Shown: positions 7,522 to 16,433, counted from the first letter of the stretch. The stretch: 21,720 nucleotides of DNA from JAVRLB01 sp049965455 (GCA_049965455.1 JBMFWH010000021.1:1-21720), one strand, 5' to 3'. The notes: generated by a model from the letters alone, not told the origin. Program-made: numbers and translations.

Positions 7522-8706
7522 TCACACCCTCTCAACACTCATTGAAAATCCCTGCCCACCGCCAACGCATAAGGTGGCAATGCCACGCTCTTTTTTCTTA
7601 TCCTGCAATGTTCTGGCCAGTGTTCCCAGGATCCTCGCGCCAGTAGCGCCCAACGGATGCCCGATTGCGGTTGCACCACCATGTATGTTAACTTTATCAA
7701 TATCCAATCCCAGCTCTCTTATTGCATACAGAGAAACTACTGCAAAAGCCTCGTTGATTTCCCAGTAGTCTATATCAGAAGCTTTAAGGTTCAGTTTCTT
7801 CAACAGTTTCTGGCTGGCCGGTACCGGCCCTTTTCCCATAACACTTGGATCCACACCCGCCCATGCCATGCCCGTGATCTTTGCAATCGGTTTTAGCCCG
7901 TATTCTTTAACTTTCTTGCCTGACATCAACATCACCAACGATGCTCCCGCATTAAGTGGTGATGAGTTACCGGCCGTAATGACGCCGTCCGGCTTGAATG
8001 CTGGAGGTAGCTTTTTTATCTGTTCCAGGGTAGTGTCCGCCCTTATTGCCATATCCCTGTCCACAACAGTCATTGCTCCATTATATTCAACCTCGATAGG
8101 CAATATCTCATCTTTGAACCATCCTTCTTTTAATGATTTGGCTGCCAGCTGATGGCTTCTCACCGCAAACTCATCCATCTGCTCTTTTTTTATGCCGCTT
8201 TCTTCAGCCAGTTTTTCAGCAGTCAAGCCCATGCTGTACCCTATGTTCATCTGGTATCTCAGATATTCAGGTCTGATCAAAAGTTTGTAGTTCGGATTGA
8301 TGTGCGGATTATTTGCCAATGGGACATGAGTCATATGCTCCATTCCCCCTGCAAGGACTATGTCTGATGCGCCTGTCATTATCTCCATAGTTCCAATGCT
8401 TGCAGCCATCAAAGACGATGAACATGCCCTGTCTACAGCCATAGCCGGAACTTCCACCGGAAGTTCTGCTAGAAACACGGGATGCCTTCCACCGTATAAC
8501 CAGTTTTCATCTGCCTGTAACGCGCAGCCAGATATCACATCACCTATTTCCAGAGGATTTATCCCGGTTCTTTCAATCTCTTTCTTTAACAGCATTCCCA
8601 GCGCTTCATCCATGCGCAGTGTGTTAAATACATCTTTCTCAGGCTCTGAAGGCCTGGATCTCGAAAACGCGGTCCTCAAATAATCTACCAAATATACATC
8701 TGTCAT
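7522..8706 (-). CDS. Acetyl-CoA C-acyltransferase (thiolase)
   Basis: This 394-residue protein is a degradative-type thiolase, cleaving 3-ketoacyl-CoA with CoA to acetyl-CoA and a shortened acyl-CoA. The nucleophile Cys95 lies in DRACSSSL, the NEAFA motif is present near 320, His350 lies in GHPLGATG and the second active cysteine Cys380 in LCVGGGQG. All residues needed for activity are therefore present, which separates it from the common archaeal SCP-x/HMG-type thiolase paralogues that lack the last Cys. The gene follows the HAD-ECH fusion by nine bases, with GAAGTGATT as a likely ribosome-binding site, and abuts the dehydrogenase gene. It belongs to the beta-oxidation operon. Confidence 0.95.
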   Translation of the reverse strand: MTDVYLVDYLRTAFSRSRPSEPEKDVFNTLRMDEALGMLLKKEIERTGINPLEIGDVISGCALQADENWLYGGRHPVFLAELPVEVPAMAVDRACSSSLMAASIGTMEIMTGASDIVLAGGMEHMTHVPLANNPHINPNYKLLIRPEYLRYQMNIGYSMGLTAEKLAEESGIKKEQMDEFAVRSHQLAAKSLKEGWFKDEILPIEVEYNGAMTVVDRDMAIRADTTLEQIKKLPPAFKPDGVITAGNSSPLNAGASLVMLMSGKKVKEYGLKPIAKITGMAWAGVDPSVMGKGPVPASQKLLKKLNLKASDIDYWEINEAFAVVSLYAIRELGLDIDKVNIHGGATAIGHPLGATGARILGTLARTLQDKKKERGIATLCVGGGQGFSMSVERV

Positions 8707-8715
8707 AATTAATAA

Positions 8716-10713
8716 TCACTTCCCTTTAAATTCCGGTTTTTTCTTGGACAACATTGCGGTTATCCCTTCTTTTAGATCTTCGGTACTGTAAACTATTCCT
8801 GCAGCAAAAGATTCCATCTCTAGCCCAATGTCCATTCCTGCTTCTACACCTTTATTAATAAGCCTCTTTGCCAGAGCAGCCGATATCGGCGCAGAGGTAT
8901 TTGCTATTTCTTTTGCATAGTTTAAAGATTCATTATCTATATCTTTGAATATCTTTGCTACCAAGCCTATCTCATAGGCTTCTTTCCCCGTTATCCGCTC
9001 GCCTGTCAGGACAAGCTGTAACGCCTTTGACATGCCCACTAGTTTAGCGAGCCTTTGTGAGCCACCCCATGCGGGTATCAATCCCAGTGTTACCTCAGGA
9101 AGACCAAGTTTCACGTCCTCTGTAGCAACCCTGATATCGCAAGCCATCGACAGTTCCAAACCTCCACCGAGCGCATAGCCTTTTATTGCAGCGATGGTGA
9201 TTTTCGGGATCTCTGACAGCCTTCTAAATATGCGTTCTCCCTTTCTTGAAAATTCTAAAAAGTGCTGTGGCGTTGGAAAATATGAAGTTAGCTCTGCGCC
9301 TGCAGAAAAAGTGGTACCCTGACCTGTGATCAGGATAACATTTATCGTGTTATCGTTCCAGAGCATATCAATTGCTTTATTTAAATCGTCAAGTACCTCT
9401 TCATTTATAGTATTGTGCTTTGGCTTGTTTATTATGATTCGAGCAACTTTCTCTTCAAAGTGCTCAATGATCAGCGTGTTTAGAGTTTCAGCCCCTTGAA
9501 CTTTTGCTGGCTCAGCTTTAACCTCTTTCTTCTCTTCTTTTTTTGCTACCTGATACAACCTGCCATCTACTGCCTCTCTCATTTTCCCCTGCTTTAGCGC
9601 ATCCGCAGGCTCGAATACTTTACAATCATATTCCTTTGCAAGGCTCTCCAGCTTCGCTTTTACTTCCGCATTTGTAAGGCTTTTCGCTATTGTGATTGGG
9701 CCGAACGGCCTGTTCAATCCTAATTTTACGCCCGTTTCTATATCCTGCGGCGTGGCTATCCCTTCCTGCAAAATTTTCAACGCCTCATTTATCTCTATCG
9801 AAAACAGGTCTATCAAAGCCAGTTTCTTGGTACTCTTGCTCGTATCTATGTGAGGCCTACCTGAACTCCAGTCATAAAAACCCTTTCCAGTTTTTTTGCC
9901 CAGCATTTTTTTGTCTACCATATCTTTGAAAGTTTTGCATTTGAGATACTCAGTAGAAAGCTCTTTGCCATAATAAAGAAGAGAATCGTAAACTATATCA
10001 ATGCCCACAAAATCGAGGAGCTCATACGGGCCCATCGGTAATCCCTGCGTTTTGCCAAATGCATCGATCTCTTCAGGGCTGGCTACATTATGGTCCTGTA
10101 ACAGGCAGAAAAACAGCATGTCCGGCGCGTTGATCCTATTCACTATAAATCCAGGAGAGTCTTTATTTACCTTTACACCGGTCTTTCCAATCTTTTTAAC
10201 AAGCTCTGCAACCGTATCCATTGTTGCATCATCAGTATCATCGCCCCTGATTATTTCGACCAGCTTCATCATAATTGGGGGATTAAAAAAGTGTATTCCT
10301 ACCACCCGTTTCGGGTCAGATACATTCTTCGCGAGCTCGGTAATTCTTATATTAGATGTGTTGGACCCAAGAATCGCATCTTTTTTTGCAAACTGGTCTA
10401 ACTGCTTGAAAATCTGATTTTTCAATGATACTATTTCTGGGACTGCTTCAATAACCAGGTCTGCATCTTTCACAGCTTTTTCTATTTCTGTGTAACTGCT
10501 TATCCTACCTAAAATTTGCTTGGATTGCTCTTCTGTTATGTTCCCCTTCTTCACAAATTTATCGACGCTCTCTTTTATACTGTTAAGTGCCTTTTTCAAG
10601 GCTTCAGGAGAAACATCCATCATGTTTACTGTGTATCCGGCCATAGCAAATACTTCCACTATGCCATGACCCATGTCTCCTGAACCTATTACTGCTATTT
10701 TCTCTATTGCCAT
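8716..10713 (-). CDS. 3-hydroxyacyl-CoA dehydrogenase/enoyl-CoA hydratase fusion
   Basis: One 665-residue protein carries two beta-oxidation steps. Residues 1-285 are an NAD-dependent 3-hydroxyacyl-CoA dehydrogenase (dinucleotide motif IGSGDMGHG 9-17, catalytic Ser119 in SNTS, His141 in GIHFFNPP, Glu153, Asn192 in GFIVNRI); 300-375 is the second C-terminal HAD repeat. A charged linker rich in Lys and Glu (about 390-408) leads to a crotonase domain (about 412-665) with oxyanion loops and both catalytic glutamates, Glu520 in GGGLEL and Glu540 in GLPEVTLG. The order HAD then ECH is that of archaeal proteins such as the crotonyl-CoA hydratase/3-hydroxybutyryl-CoA dehydrogenase of Sulfolobales, opposite to bacterial FadB. 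An ideal AGGTGATT site precedes the ATG. Chain-length preference cannot be read. Confidence 0.96.
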   Translation of the reverse strand: MAIEKIAVIGSGDMGHGIVEVFAMAGYTVNMMDVSPEALKKALNSIKESVDKFVKKGNITEEQSKQILGRISSYTEIEKAVKDADLVIEAVPEIVSLKNQIFKQLDQFAKKDAILGSNTSNIRITELAKNVSDPKRVVGIHFFNPPIMMKLVEIIRGDDTDDATMDTVAELVKKIGKTGVKVNKDSPGFIVNRINAPDMLFFCLLQDHNVASPEEIDAFGKTQGLPMGPYELLDFVGIDIVYDSLLYYGKELSTEYLKCKTFKDMVDKKMLGKKTGKGFYDWSSGRPHIDTSKSTKKLALIDLFSIEINEALKILQEGIATPQDIETGVKLGLNRPFGPITIAKSLTNAEVKAKLESLAKEYDCKVFEPADALKQGKMREAVDGRLYQVAKKEEKKEVKAEPAKVQGAETLNTLIIEHFEEKVARIIINKPKHNTINEEVLDDLNKAIDMLWNDNTINVILITGQGTTFSAGAELTSYFPTPQHFLEFSRKGERIFRRLSEIPKITIAAIKGYALGGGLELSMACDIRVATEDVKLGLPEVTLGLIPAWGGSQRLAKLVGMSKALQLVLTGERITGKEAYEIGLVAKIFKDIDNESLNYAKEIANTSAPISAALAKRLINKGVEAGMDIGLEMESFAAGIVYSTEDLKEGITAMLSKKKPEFKGK

Positions 10714-10727
10714 AATTAATCACCTGT

Positions 10728-11060
10728 TTAACTTACTTTTTTTACTATGTTTATCAGCTTTTGAGACAAAAATATATCGCCCGTAAACTTGATCTTACCT
10801 GCAAAAAACGCTTTTGTCCCGTCCAGTTTTCCTGATAATATATCCTGCATCACTTCGTCTGTCGCTATGATTGTAACATTTGGCGCATCATGTGCTCCCA
10901 TGTTCAATGACATGTCTCCGCTATCCAGAATTTGCAAATAGAATTTATCCCCCCCAAGTTCAAACTGCAAAATTTTGCTAGGACCTTTAAGTTCACTTTT
11001 TACAGAATCAGTGGCATTTACCTTTTTTACTATGCTCTCTAAAATTTCATAGCTTTTCAT
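10728..11060 (-). CDS. SCP2-like lipid/acyl-CoA binding protein
   Basis: The 110-residue protein matches the single-domain SCP2 (sterol carrier protein 2) fold: an N-terminal helix, strands KILQFELGGDKFYLQIL and DMSLNMGAHDAPNVTIIAT, then the family-typical DILSGKLDGTKAFFAGKIKFTGD (kept here only as a description, about residues 73-95) and a final helix. In other lineages such domains bind fatty acyl-CoA or lipids and sit beside beta-oxidation enzymes. It lies first in the run SCP2, HAD-ECH, thiolase, two dehydrogenases, 14 bases before the fusion gene. A TATA-like CTTATTAAATG about 30 bases before the ATG may be the operon promoter. A carrier role for hydrophobic CoA esters is inferred. Confidence 0.87.
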   Translation of the reverse strand: MKSYEILESIVKKVNATDSVKSELKGPSKILQFELGGDKFYLQILDSGDMSLNMGAHDAPNVTIIATDEVMQDILSGKLDGTKAFFAGKIKFTGDIFLSQKLINIVKKVS

Positions 11061-11084
11061 ACTAAAAATTAATATTCACACATT

Positions 11085-11098
11085 TAATAAGCTTTTCG
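11085..11098 (-). promoter_or_regulatory. TATA-like element before the SCP2 gene
   Basis: On the minus strand AAAGCTTATTAAATG is centred about 30 bases before the SCP2 ATG at 11060. It could start the five-gene beta-oxidation transcript. Read-through from the acyl-CoA synthetase gene (84 bases upstream) is an alternative. Confidence 0.3.
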
Positions 11099-11103
11099 GT
11101 TTA

Positions 11104-11131
11104 AAAATAAATAAATTTTAAAAAAGAAAAG
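11104..11131 (-). terminator. T-rich tract after acyl-CoA synthetase
   Basis: The minus strand shows CTTTTCTTTTTT followed by TTTATTTATTTTT shortly after the acyl-CoA synthetase stop at 11145. This is a plausible archaeal terminator between the ligase gene and the SCP2 operon. Confidence 0.35.
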
Positions 11132-11144
11132 TTTTTTGAAAATT

Positions 11145-12749
11145 TTATTTATATTGCTTGCGCAACTCTTTCTTGTCTATCTTACCTGTGCTTGTTTTTG
11201 GCAGTTCTTTCATGAATATTATTTTGTCAGGAAGCCACCATTTCTGTACCCTGCCCACGTCTATGTACTTTTCAAGGTGCTTGAAAACATCATCCTCTGT
11301 CAGATTTCCAACCGTGGTTATGAAAGCCACTGGCCTTTCGCCCCACTTCTCGTTTGGTATTCCCACGATAGCCACTTCGCCCACGCCCTTGCACTCGCTT
11401 ATGACATTCTCGAGCACTAGCGATGGTATGAACTCTCCGCCACTTTTCACTGCGTCTTTCTCCCTGTCTACAATATGTATATAACCCATACTGTCTATCT
11501 CTGCAAGATCGCCTGTGTGAAGCCACCCATCTTTCCAAAGCTCATTTGTCTTTTCAGGATCTTTATAATACTCTGTCGTGAGCCATGGTGCCCTGACGAC
11601 TATCTCTCCAATGCTTTTATTGTTCCATGGCACCTCTTTTCCAGCAGAATCCATGACCTTTATGTTTACAAAAGGTATTGGTATGCCGGTACTGATCTTA
11701 TACTCAAACTTGTCCTCATTCTTCATGTTCTTGATCTTATTGGTAAACAGAGCAATAGAGAGAACCGGACAGGTCTCTGACAAACCATACCCGCCAATTG
11801 TTTCAATGCCAAACATCTCAGCTTTTTTAGCAAGCCCTTTTGGCGTTGCTGCGCCTCCTATCACGACTTTCCAACCTTTCAGATATTTTGCATAGAGTTC
11901 TAAGTCCGGATAACTAAGTATCATGTACAAAATAGATGGTACCATCAATGTAAGTGTCACATGCTCATTTTTTATCAACTCTAAAATGGTTTTGACATCG
12001 TATCTGCCCGGTAACACATATTTATTGCCTGTGATAATTGTTACATAAGGCAATCCCCATGAATGGACGTGAAACATTGGAACTAGGCTCATGAAAACAT
12101 CTTTATCTGTGACGTACAGTGGTTCCATATGCACTGCCATAGCCAACGCTTCAGCGTGAAGAACAAGGTTTCGATGCGAGAAAGTAACACCTTTAGGCAA
12201 TCCTGTGGTGCCGGATGTATAGAATATCGTGGCGATCGTGTCCTCATTCAGATCCGGAAATTCATATGGTTCTGAGGTAGCCACTAATTCTTCATAGTGA
12301 TATGATGGGGATAAAATAGTTTTTATGTTGTCATCAATATCAGAATATATGATCCATCCTTTTATAAAATCAAATAGCTGAATAGCCTTTTCGATAATAG
12401 GCACAAATTCATCGCGAATTATCACGTACTTGTCTTCTGCGTGCTGCATTGTATAAAATATGAGCTCTGGTGGATATCTGATGTTTACCGTGTGCATTAC
12501 TGCGCCTGTCATTGGTATTGCAAAATAGCTCTCCATATAATGGTTAGTGTCCCAGTCAAGAACCGCTACCTTGTCTCCAGGTTTCACTCCTATCTTCAAT
12601 AGTGCATTTGCAATTCTGCTCACGCGATCGTAGAACTCTTTAAAAGTAAACTTTTTTAGGTTTTGATAGACAATTTCTTGCTCTGAAAAATTTCTCAATG
12701 ATGCAGGAAATATGTTTTTTATATTCAGTTCAAACTTGTATTTTTCCAT
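11145..12749 (-). CDS. Acyl-CoA synthetase (fatty-acid CoA ligase, AMP-forming)
   Basis: This 534-residue enzyme activates a carboxylic acid with ATP and CoA to acyl-CoA, the entry step of the pathway encoded beside it. It has the ANL adenylation architecture: P-loop FYTSGTTGLPKGV (176-188), the A5 motif GGYGLSET near 317, the A7 motif LHTGDLAEID, the hinge IVDREKDAVKSGGEFI, and the C-terminal catalytic Lys523 in KTSTGKIDKKEL. Length and the HTVNIRYPPELI segment (about 86-97) fit the medium/long-chain group, often annotated as long-chain fatty-acid CoA ligase; chain length is not certain. A TATTTTTATATTAG element about 30 bases before the ATG suggests its own leaderless promoter. It sits 84 bases upstream of the SCP2 gene in the same direction. 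Confidence 0.94.
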   Translation of the reverse strand: MEKYKFELNIKNIFPASLRNFSEQEIVYQNLKKFTFKEFYDRVSRIANALLKIGVKPGDKVAVLDWDTNHYMESYFAIPMTGAVMHTVNIRYPPELIFYTMQHAEDKYVIIRDEFVPIIEKAIQLFDFIKGWIIYSDIDDNIKTILSPSYHYEELVATSEPYEFPDLNEDTIATIFYTSGTTGLPKGVTFSHRNLVLHAEALAMAVHMEPLYVTDKDVFMSLVPMFHVHSWGLPYVTIITGNKYVLPGRYDVKTILELIKNEHVTLTLMVPSILYMILSYPDLELYAKYLKGWKVVIGGAATPKGLAKKAEMFGIETIGGYGLSETCPVLSIALFTNKIKNMKNEDKFEYKISTGIPIPFVNIKVMDSAGKEVPWNNKSIGEIVVRAPWLTTEYYKDPEKTNELWKDGWLHTGDLAEIDSMGYIHIVDREKDAVKSGGEFIPSLVLENVISECKGVGEVAIVGIPNEKWGERPVAFITTVGNLTEDDVFKHLEKYIDVGRVQKWWLPDKIIFMKELPKTSTGKIDKKELRKQYK

Positions 12750-12892
12750 AATATATCTTAATGATTTATCTAATATAAAAATATTATTGCTAGATTTAAT
12801 ACTATTTTTTTAAAAAAATGTTAAAATTAGTATAGTTTTTATATTTTATTACCTCGATTATGATTTAAGTGCAATAAAAGAAAGGAAAAATG

Positions 12893-13363
12893 TTAAAATT
12901 TAGATAGCTCTCCTTCTATTTTCTTGTAATCTGGCTCTTTTCCAGGATCTTCACTTATCCATATATATTTTATTATCCCTTTCGCGTCCAAGATAAATAT
13001 CGATCTTTTAGATGCTTGTAAACCTTTTATTCCTGCAAAATCATTGTGCAGAACATCATATTTTTTGCTGACTTCCTTACTGAAATCGCTTAGTAGATCA
13101 AAGTTTAGACGGTTTTCTTTTGCGAATGCAGCCTGAGAAAATGGGGGATCTACACTTATACCGACCACCTTAGCGTTTAGCCTGTTCAAGTTAGATAACG
13201 AATCCCGGAAAGCGCATAGTTCTTTTGTGCAAACAGATGTGAATGCTCCTGGAAAAAATGCGAGCACAGTTTTATTTCCCAGATACTCGGACAGTTTACG
13301 CATTTTTAAGGTATAGTCTGGCAACTCAAATTCCGGTGCTATGTCTCCTGTTTTTAAACTCAT
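12893..13363 (-). CDS. Peroxiredoxin (BCP/PrxQ-like)
   Basis: The 156-residue thiol peroxidase reduces hydrogen peroxide and organic hydroperoxides in the cytosol. The peroxidatic Cys45 lies in PGAFTSVCTKELC with Pro38 and Thr42 in the usual P-x-x-x-T-x-x-C arrangement; Cys50, five residues on, matches the resolving cysteine of atypical 2-Cys PrxQ/BCP proteins. The end (KGIIKYIWISEDPGKEPDY) is typical. The ATG is preceded by GAGGTG with seven bases spacing, so this message has a leader. The gene is divergent from the membrane Fe-S oxidoreductase, and a 19-base imperfect palindrome lies between them. A role in dealing with peroxide from acyl-CoA dehydrogenase or ETF autoxidation is possible but inferred. 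Confidence 0.92.
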   Translation of the reverse strand: MSLKTGDIAPEFELPDYTLKMRKLSEYLGNKTVLAFFPGAFTSVCTKELCAFRDSLSNLNRLNAKVVGISVDPPFSQAAFAKENRLNFDLLSDFSKEVSKKYDVLHNDFAGIKGLQASKRSIFILDAKGIIKYIWISEDPGKEPDYKKIEGELSKF

Positions 13364-13411
13364 AAAAATACACCTCTATATATTGACAACTGTAAGTATT
13401 ATTTAATTTAT

Positions 13412-13430
13412 TTGTAGCTTCAAACTACAA
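13412..13430. promoter_or_regulatory. Palindromic operator candidate between prx and Fe-S oxidoreductase genes
   Basis: TTGTAGCTTCAAACTACAA is a 19-base imperfect palindrome: the outer six bases on each side (TTGTAG and CTACAA) match perfectly. It lies 49 bases before the peroxiredoxin start and about 120 before the oxidoreductase start, within the divergent promoter region. A redox- or acyl-CoA-responsive repressor would fit, but no regulator gene is adjacent. Confidence 0.35.
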
Positions 13431-13550
13431 TCTTCCATATCCATCAAAACAAAAGAATAAGACTGGAAAATACCTGAATTTTAAAATTTAAAAGCATAAA
13501 CTATTAATATGGTTTTAAACATTAGCAATAAATATAAAAAAGGTGTCAAG

Positions 13551-15533
13551 ATGATTCCTATAATAAGGCATAACCTGATCTATATTGCTTTTCAAGAACT
13601 TTTAATCCATTACTCTGAAATGATTGCTGTAATTATTTTATATATATTATGGCTACGTTTGATGTTCAAAAAATTTGACCTCACTATTTCCAGAGCCTGG
13701 AACTTTGTAAAACATAACTTCTGGCTCATTGTCAAAAGATTGGTTATATTTGCGTTTTTACAGAAAAAGTTTGTTAAGAACAAATATGCGGCAATAATGC
13801 ATTATTCCATATCATATGGGCTTTTGTTTCTGACAATCTCCACTGCGTTAGTATTTCTGGACAATGATATTCTGACACCATTTCATATCCGCATCCTGGT
13901 AGGAAATTTCTATATCGCATTCATGTTATGGTCTGATACTGCCGGATTAGTATTTTTGATTGGGTTATTTATGGCGCTTTATCGCAGGATCAGAAAAAAG
14001 GTACTGTTAGAAACTACGTGGGCAAATGATTATGTCATATTGTTGGGGTTTTTGTTAATTGCGTTTGAAGGCTTTTTCTTGGAAGGGCTAAACATATACC
14101 TTTCAGGGTTCTGGTTTAATGAGTATCGATACATAGGCACACTTTTTGCAAAAATATACTTGACAGTAGGGTTATCGCATTCTCAGGGAGTTTTTATATA
14201 TCAGGTTCTCTGGTTTGCGCATTTTACAACGGTATTTATTGGGTTAGCATATCTTCCTTTCTCTAAATTATCACACATAATTTTGTCACCCTCCTACGTA
14301 GCCACGACCAAAGACAAACCGAGGGGAGAGATGTCCACACCGTTTTTGTTAGAAGAAGTTCTGGCAAAAGGAACCTTTGACATGAAATTCGGGCTGAAAA
14401 ATAATAAGGAGCTTAATACATATAAAAGGATTGAATCTGCAGCATGTACCAATTGTGGGCGCTGTGAGAGAGCGTGTCCTGCATTCGCTGCAGGGAGAGA
14501 TCTATCACCAAGAGTATTCGTACAGAATTTGAAGAATCATATAGGAGAAGACAGAGAGGTTGTGCCACTATCCATATCGGAGAATGCAGTTTGGTCCTGC
14601 ACTACCTGCCAGGCTTGCGTGGAAGAGTGCCCGGTATTGATAGATCCACAGAGCTTCATTCTTGAGACCAGAAGGAGCCTGGTATTGGAAAGCAAGATTG
14701 ACAAAGAGAAAATTAATTTATTAAACAATCTCACATATACCAAAAACCCGCTTGGAAATACGCCATCCGATAGAAACTATCTGTTATCCAAAGCAGACAA
14801 ATACTGCTCTGACAAAGAATATCTTTACTGGGTCGGCTGTTTGCCATCTCTGGATCCAAGGGCAAGAGCAACTGCAGAAGCATTTATCGAGCTGCTTAAG
14901 AAGGCAAATGTCAGCTTCGGGATTTTGGGAGAAGAAGAACATTGCTGCGGCGATCCTGCCAGAAGACTCGGCGAAGAAGGGAGGTACCAGGAACTGGCTT
15001 TAGAAAACATAGCTACCTTTAAAAACTATGGCGTAAAAAAGATCATAGTATCGTGTGCTCATGGTTATAACACAATCAAAAACGAATATAAGAAATTTGG
15101 ATTTGATGGAGAAGTATACCACCATACAGAGATAATAAACAAATTAATTTCCGAGGGAAAATTGGAGATTGACAAAGGCTCGGACCTTGTAACCTATCAT
15201 GATCCATGCTATCTCGGACGCATTAACGGCAAATATGATGACAGCAGGAATATATTAAATAAATCAGCAGAATTAACAGAAATGTCTCGATCCCGTGAAA
15301 ATAGTTTTTGCTGTGGAGGTGGTGGTTCAAACTACTGGTATAAAGTTACTGAAAAAGAGCCTATAAGCCAGATTCGCCTTAAAGAAGCGATTAATACAGG
15401 AAGCAACACAATAGCGGTAGCTTGCCCTTACTGCCTTACCATGCTGGAAGATGCAACGCGTACCATTGGCATGGACGAGAAAATAAAGGTCAAGGATATA
15501 TCAGAAATTGTACTTAAAAATATTAAAAAATAA
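13551..15533 (+). CDS. Membrane-bound HdrD-like Fe-S oxidoreductase, predicted ETF:quinone oxidoreductase
   Basis: Numbering is from the ATG at 13551; an AGGTGTC site eight bases before it favours this start over the in-frame ATG at 13509, which would add 14 residues. Residues about 20-250 hold five or six membrane helices of the NarI-like heme-b type, with candidate His ligands at 84, 112, 210 and 224. Two [4Fe-4S] motifs follow: Cys299/302/305/309 and Cys350/353/356/360. Two CCG domains complete it: the first has Cys430, Cys465-466 and Cys502 but lacks the final Cys, the second is intact (Cys553, Cys587-588, Cys625, Cys628). This layout is that of proteins proposed to pass ETF electrons to menaquinone in Archaeoglobus and syntrophic bacteria. 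It converges on etfA with six bases between stops. Confidence 0.9.
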   Translation: MIPIIRHNLIYIAFQELLIHYSEMIAVIILYILWLRLMFKKFDLTISRAWNFVKHNFWLIVKRLVIFAFLQKKFVKNKYAAIMHYSISYGLLFLTISTALVFLDNDILTPFHIRILVGNFYIAFMLWSDTAGLVFLIGLFMALYRRIRKKVLLETTWANDYVILLGFLLIAFEGFFLEGLNIYLSGFWFNEYRYIGTLFAKIYLTVGLSHSQGVFIYQVLWFAHFTTVFIGLAYLPFSKLSHIILSPSYVATTKDKPRGEMSTPFLLEEVLAKGTFDMKFGLKNNKELNTYKRIESAACTNCGRCERACPAFAAGRDLSPRVFVQNLKNHIGEDREVVPLSISENAVWSCTTCQACVEECPVLIDPQSFILETRRSLVLESKIDKEKINLLNNLTYTKNPLGNTPSDRNYLLSKADKYCSDKEYLYWVGCLPSLDPRARATAEAFIELLKKANVSFGILGEEEHCCGDPARRLGEEGRYQELALENIATFKNYGVKKIIVSCAHGYNTIKNEYKKFGFDGEVYHHTEIINKLISEGKLEIDKGSDLVTYHDPCYLGRINGKYDDSRNILNKSAELTEMSRSRENSFCCGGGGSNYWYKVTEKEPISQIRLKEAINTGSNTIAVACPYCLTMLEDATRTIGMDEKIKVKDISEIVLKNIKK

Positions 15534-15539
15534 AAAATT

Positions 15540-16433
15540 TTATTTTTTCAGTAATTCTATTAATGCTGGCACTACCTGGTACAGATCTCCGACCATACCA
15601 TAGTCACACTCAGAAAATATGGGCGCATTTTTGTCCTTGTTGATAGCTATTACCATTTTAGAACCTCTCATTCCCGCAATATGCTGGATCTGCCCTGAGA
15701 TTCCAAGTGCCAGATAAAGCCTGGGTTTTACTCTCTTACCAGACAAACCAACCTGCCGTTCTTCCTCGAGCCAGTGATAATCAAGGCATATTGGCCTGGA
15801 TCCGGATACCTCTCCGTGAACCACGCTGGCTAATGATCTTGCCAGTTCAATGCCCTCTTTCTTACCTATTCCTCTGCCCACGCTAACAAGGATATCTGCC
15901 TTCTCGATATTCACGCTTCCTTTCTGCTTTGGTGTGACTGCCTCAATCTTCAGCCTGGTTTTTGGTACGTTCTCGACCTTTACCACTTCACTTGTGCTTG
16001 AAACAGATGCTGGGTCCACCAGACCTGGCATAACTGTGAATACCCTGGCTTTTGACTTCTCAGTAATAATAGTTTTTCCACCATAGAAAAACCTTGTGGT
16101 CGTTACCCCAAAATCGGATATATCCATGCTCAGTATTTCCGAGATCATATCAAATCCCATCGATTCTGCAATAATCGAAGCAACTTCTCTTCCTATAGAG
16201 GTTGACCCTGCCATGAAATAGTCATATTTCTCAGTGTTTATCAGGCTTATCACATAATTCGCCAATGCATCCGCAGCATAACATACTTTTAAATTAATCT
16301 CTTTTTTTGCGCCAAAATGGCTAATTTCTGGGCTCTCTGAAAATGTCAGAAGATCAATGTCAAATTTAGTACGGAACATTGTGGCCATCTGCATCAATAT
16401 ATCCTCTTTATCTGAAAACAACAGTGCTTTCAT
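15540..16433 (-). CDS. etfA: Electron transfer flavoprotein alpha subunit
   Basis: The 297-residue EtfA binds the FAD that carries electrons from acyl-CoA dehydrogenase. The N-terminal domain (1 to about 165) is the Rossmann-like ETF fold; the C-terminal FAD domain (about 180-297) has VSVGRGIGKKEG, the GSRP segment, RQVGLSGKRVKP, GISGQIQHIAGM and the final AINKDKNAPIFSECDYG-type signature with VGDL. All are standard for FAD binding. The start codon overlaps the etfB stop as ATGA and is preceded by GGTGAG, so the two subunits are translationally coupled. Length is slightly shorter than the usual 310-330. It should deliver electrons to the membrane Fe-S protein encoded directly opposite. Confidence 0.95.
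   Translation of the reverse strand: MKALLFSDKEDILMQMATMFRTKFDIDLLTFSESPEISHFGAKKEINLKVCYAADALANYVISLINTEKYDYFMAGSTSIGREVASIIAESMGFDMISEILSMDISDFGVTTTRFFYGGKTIITEKSKARVFTVMPGLVDPASVSSTSEVVKVENVPKTRLKIEAVTPKQKGSVNIEKADILVSVGRGIGKKEGIELARSLASVVHGEVSGSRPICLDYHWLEEERQVGLSGKRVKPRLYLALGISGQIQHIAGMRGSKMVIAINKDKNAPIFSECDYGMVGDLYQVVPALIELLKK

Noticed and set aside
10001..10417. 138-codon plus-strand open frame
   Set aside because: Antisense shadow of the HAD domain of the fusion protein.
11290..11538. 82-codon minus-strand frame inside the acyl-CoA synthetase gene
   Set aside because: Out-of-frame shadow on the same strand with unusual Arg-rich composition; the adenylation-domain motifs are in the other frame.
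12811..12902. Short direct repeat AAAAATGTTAAAATT on both sides of the prx/ligase gap
   Set aside because: About 15 bases of AT-only sequence; chance or slippage explains it, and one copy overlaps the prx coding end.
13509..13550. Upstream start of the membrane Fe-S protein
   Set aside because: The ATG at 13509 lacks a ribosome-binding site and adds a polar 14-residue lead; the ATG at 13551 has AGGTG at good spacing. Not fully excluded, since a leaderless start is possible.
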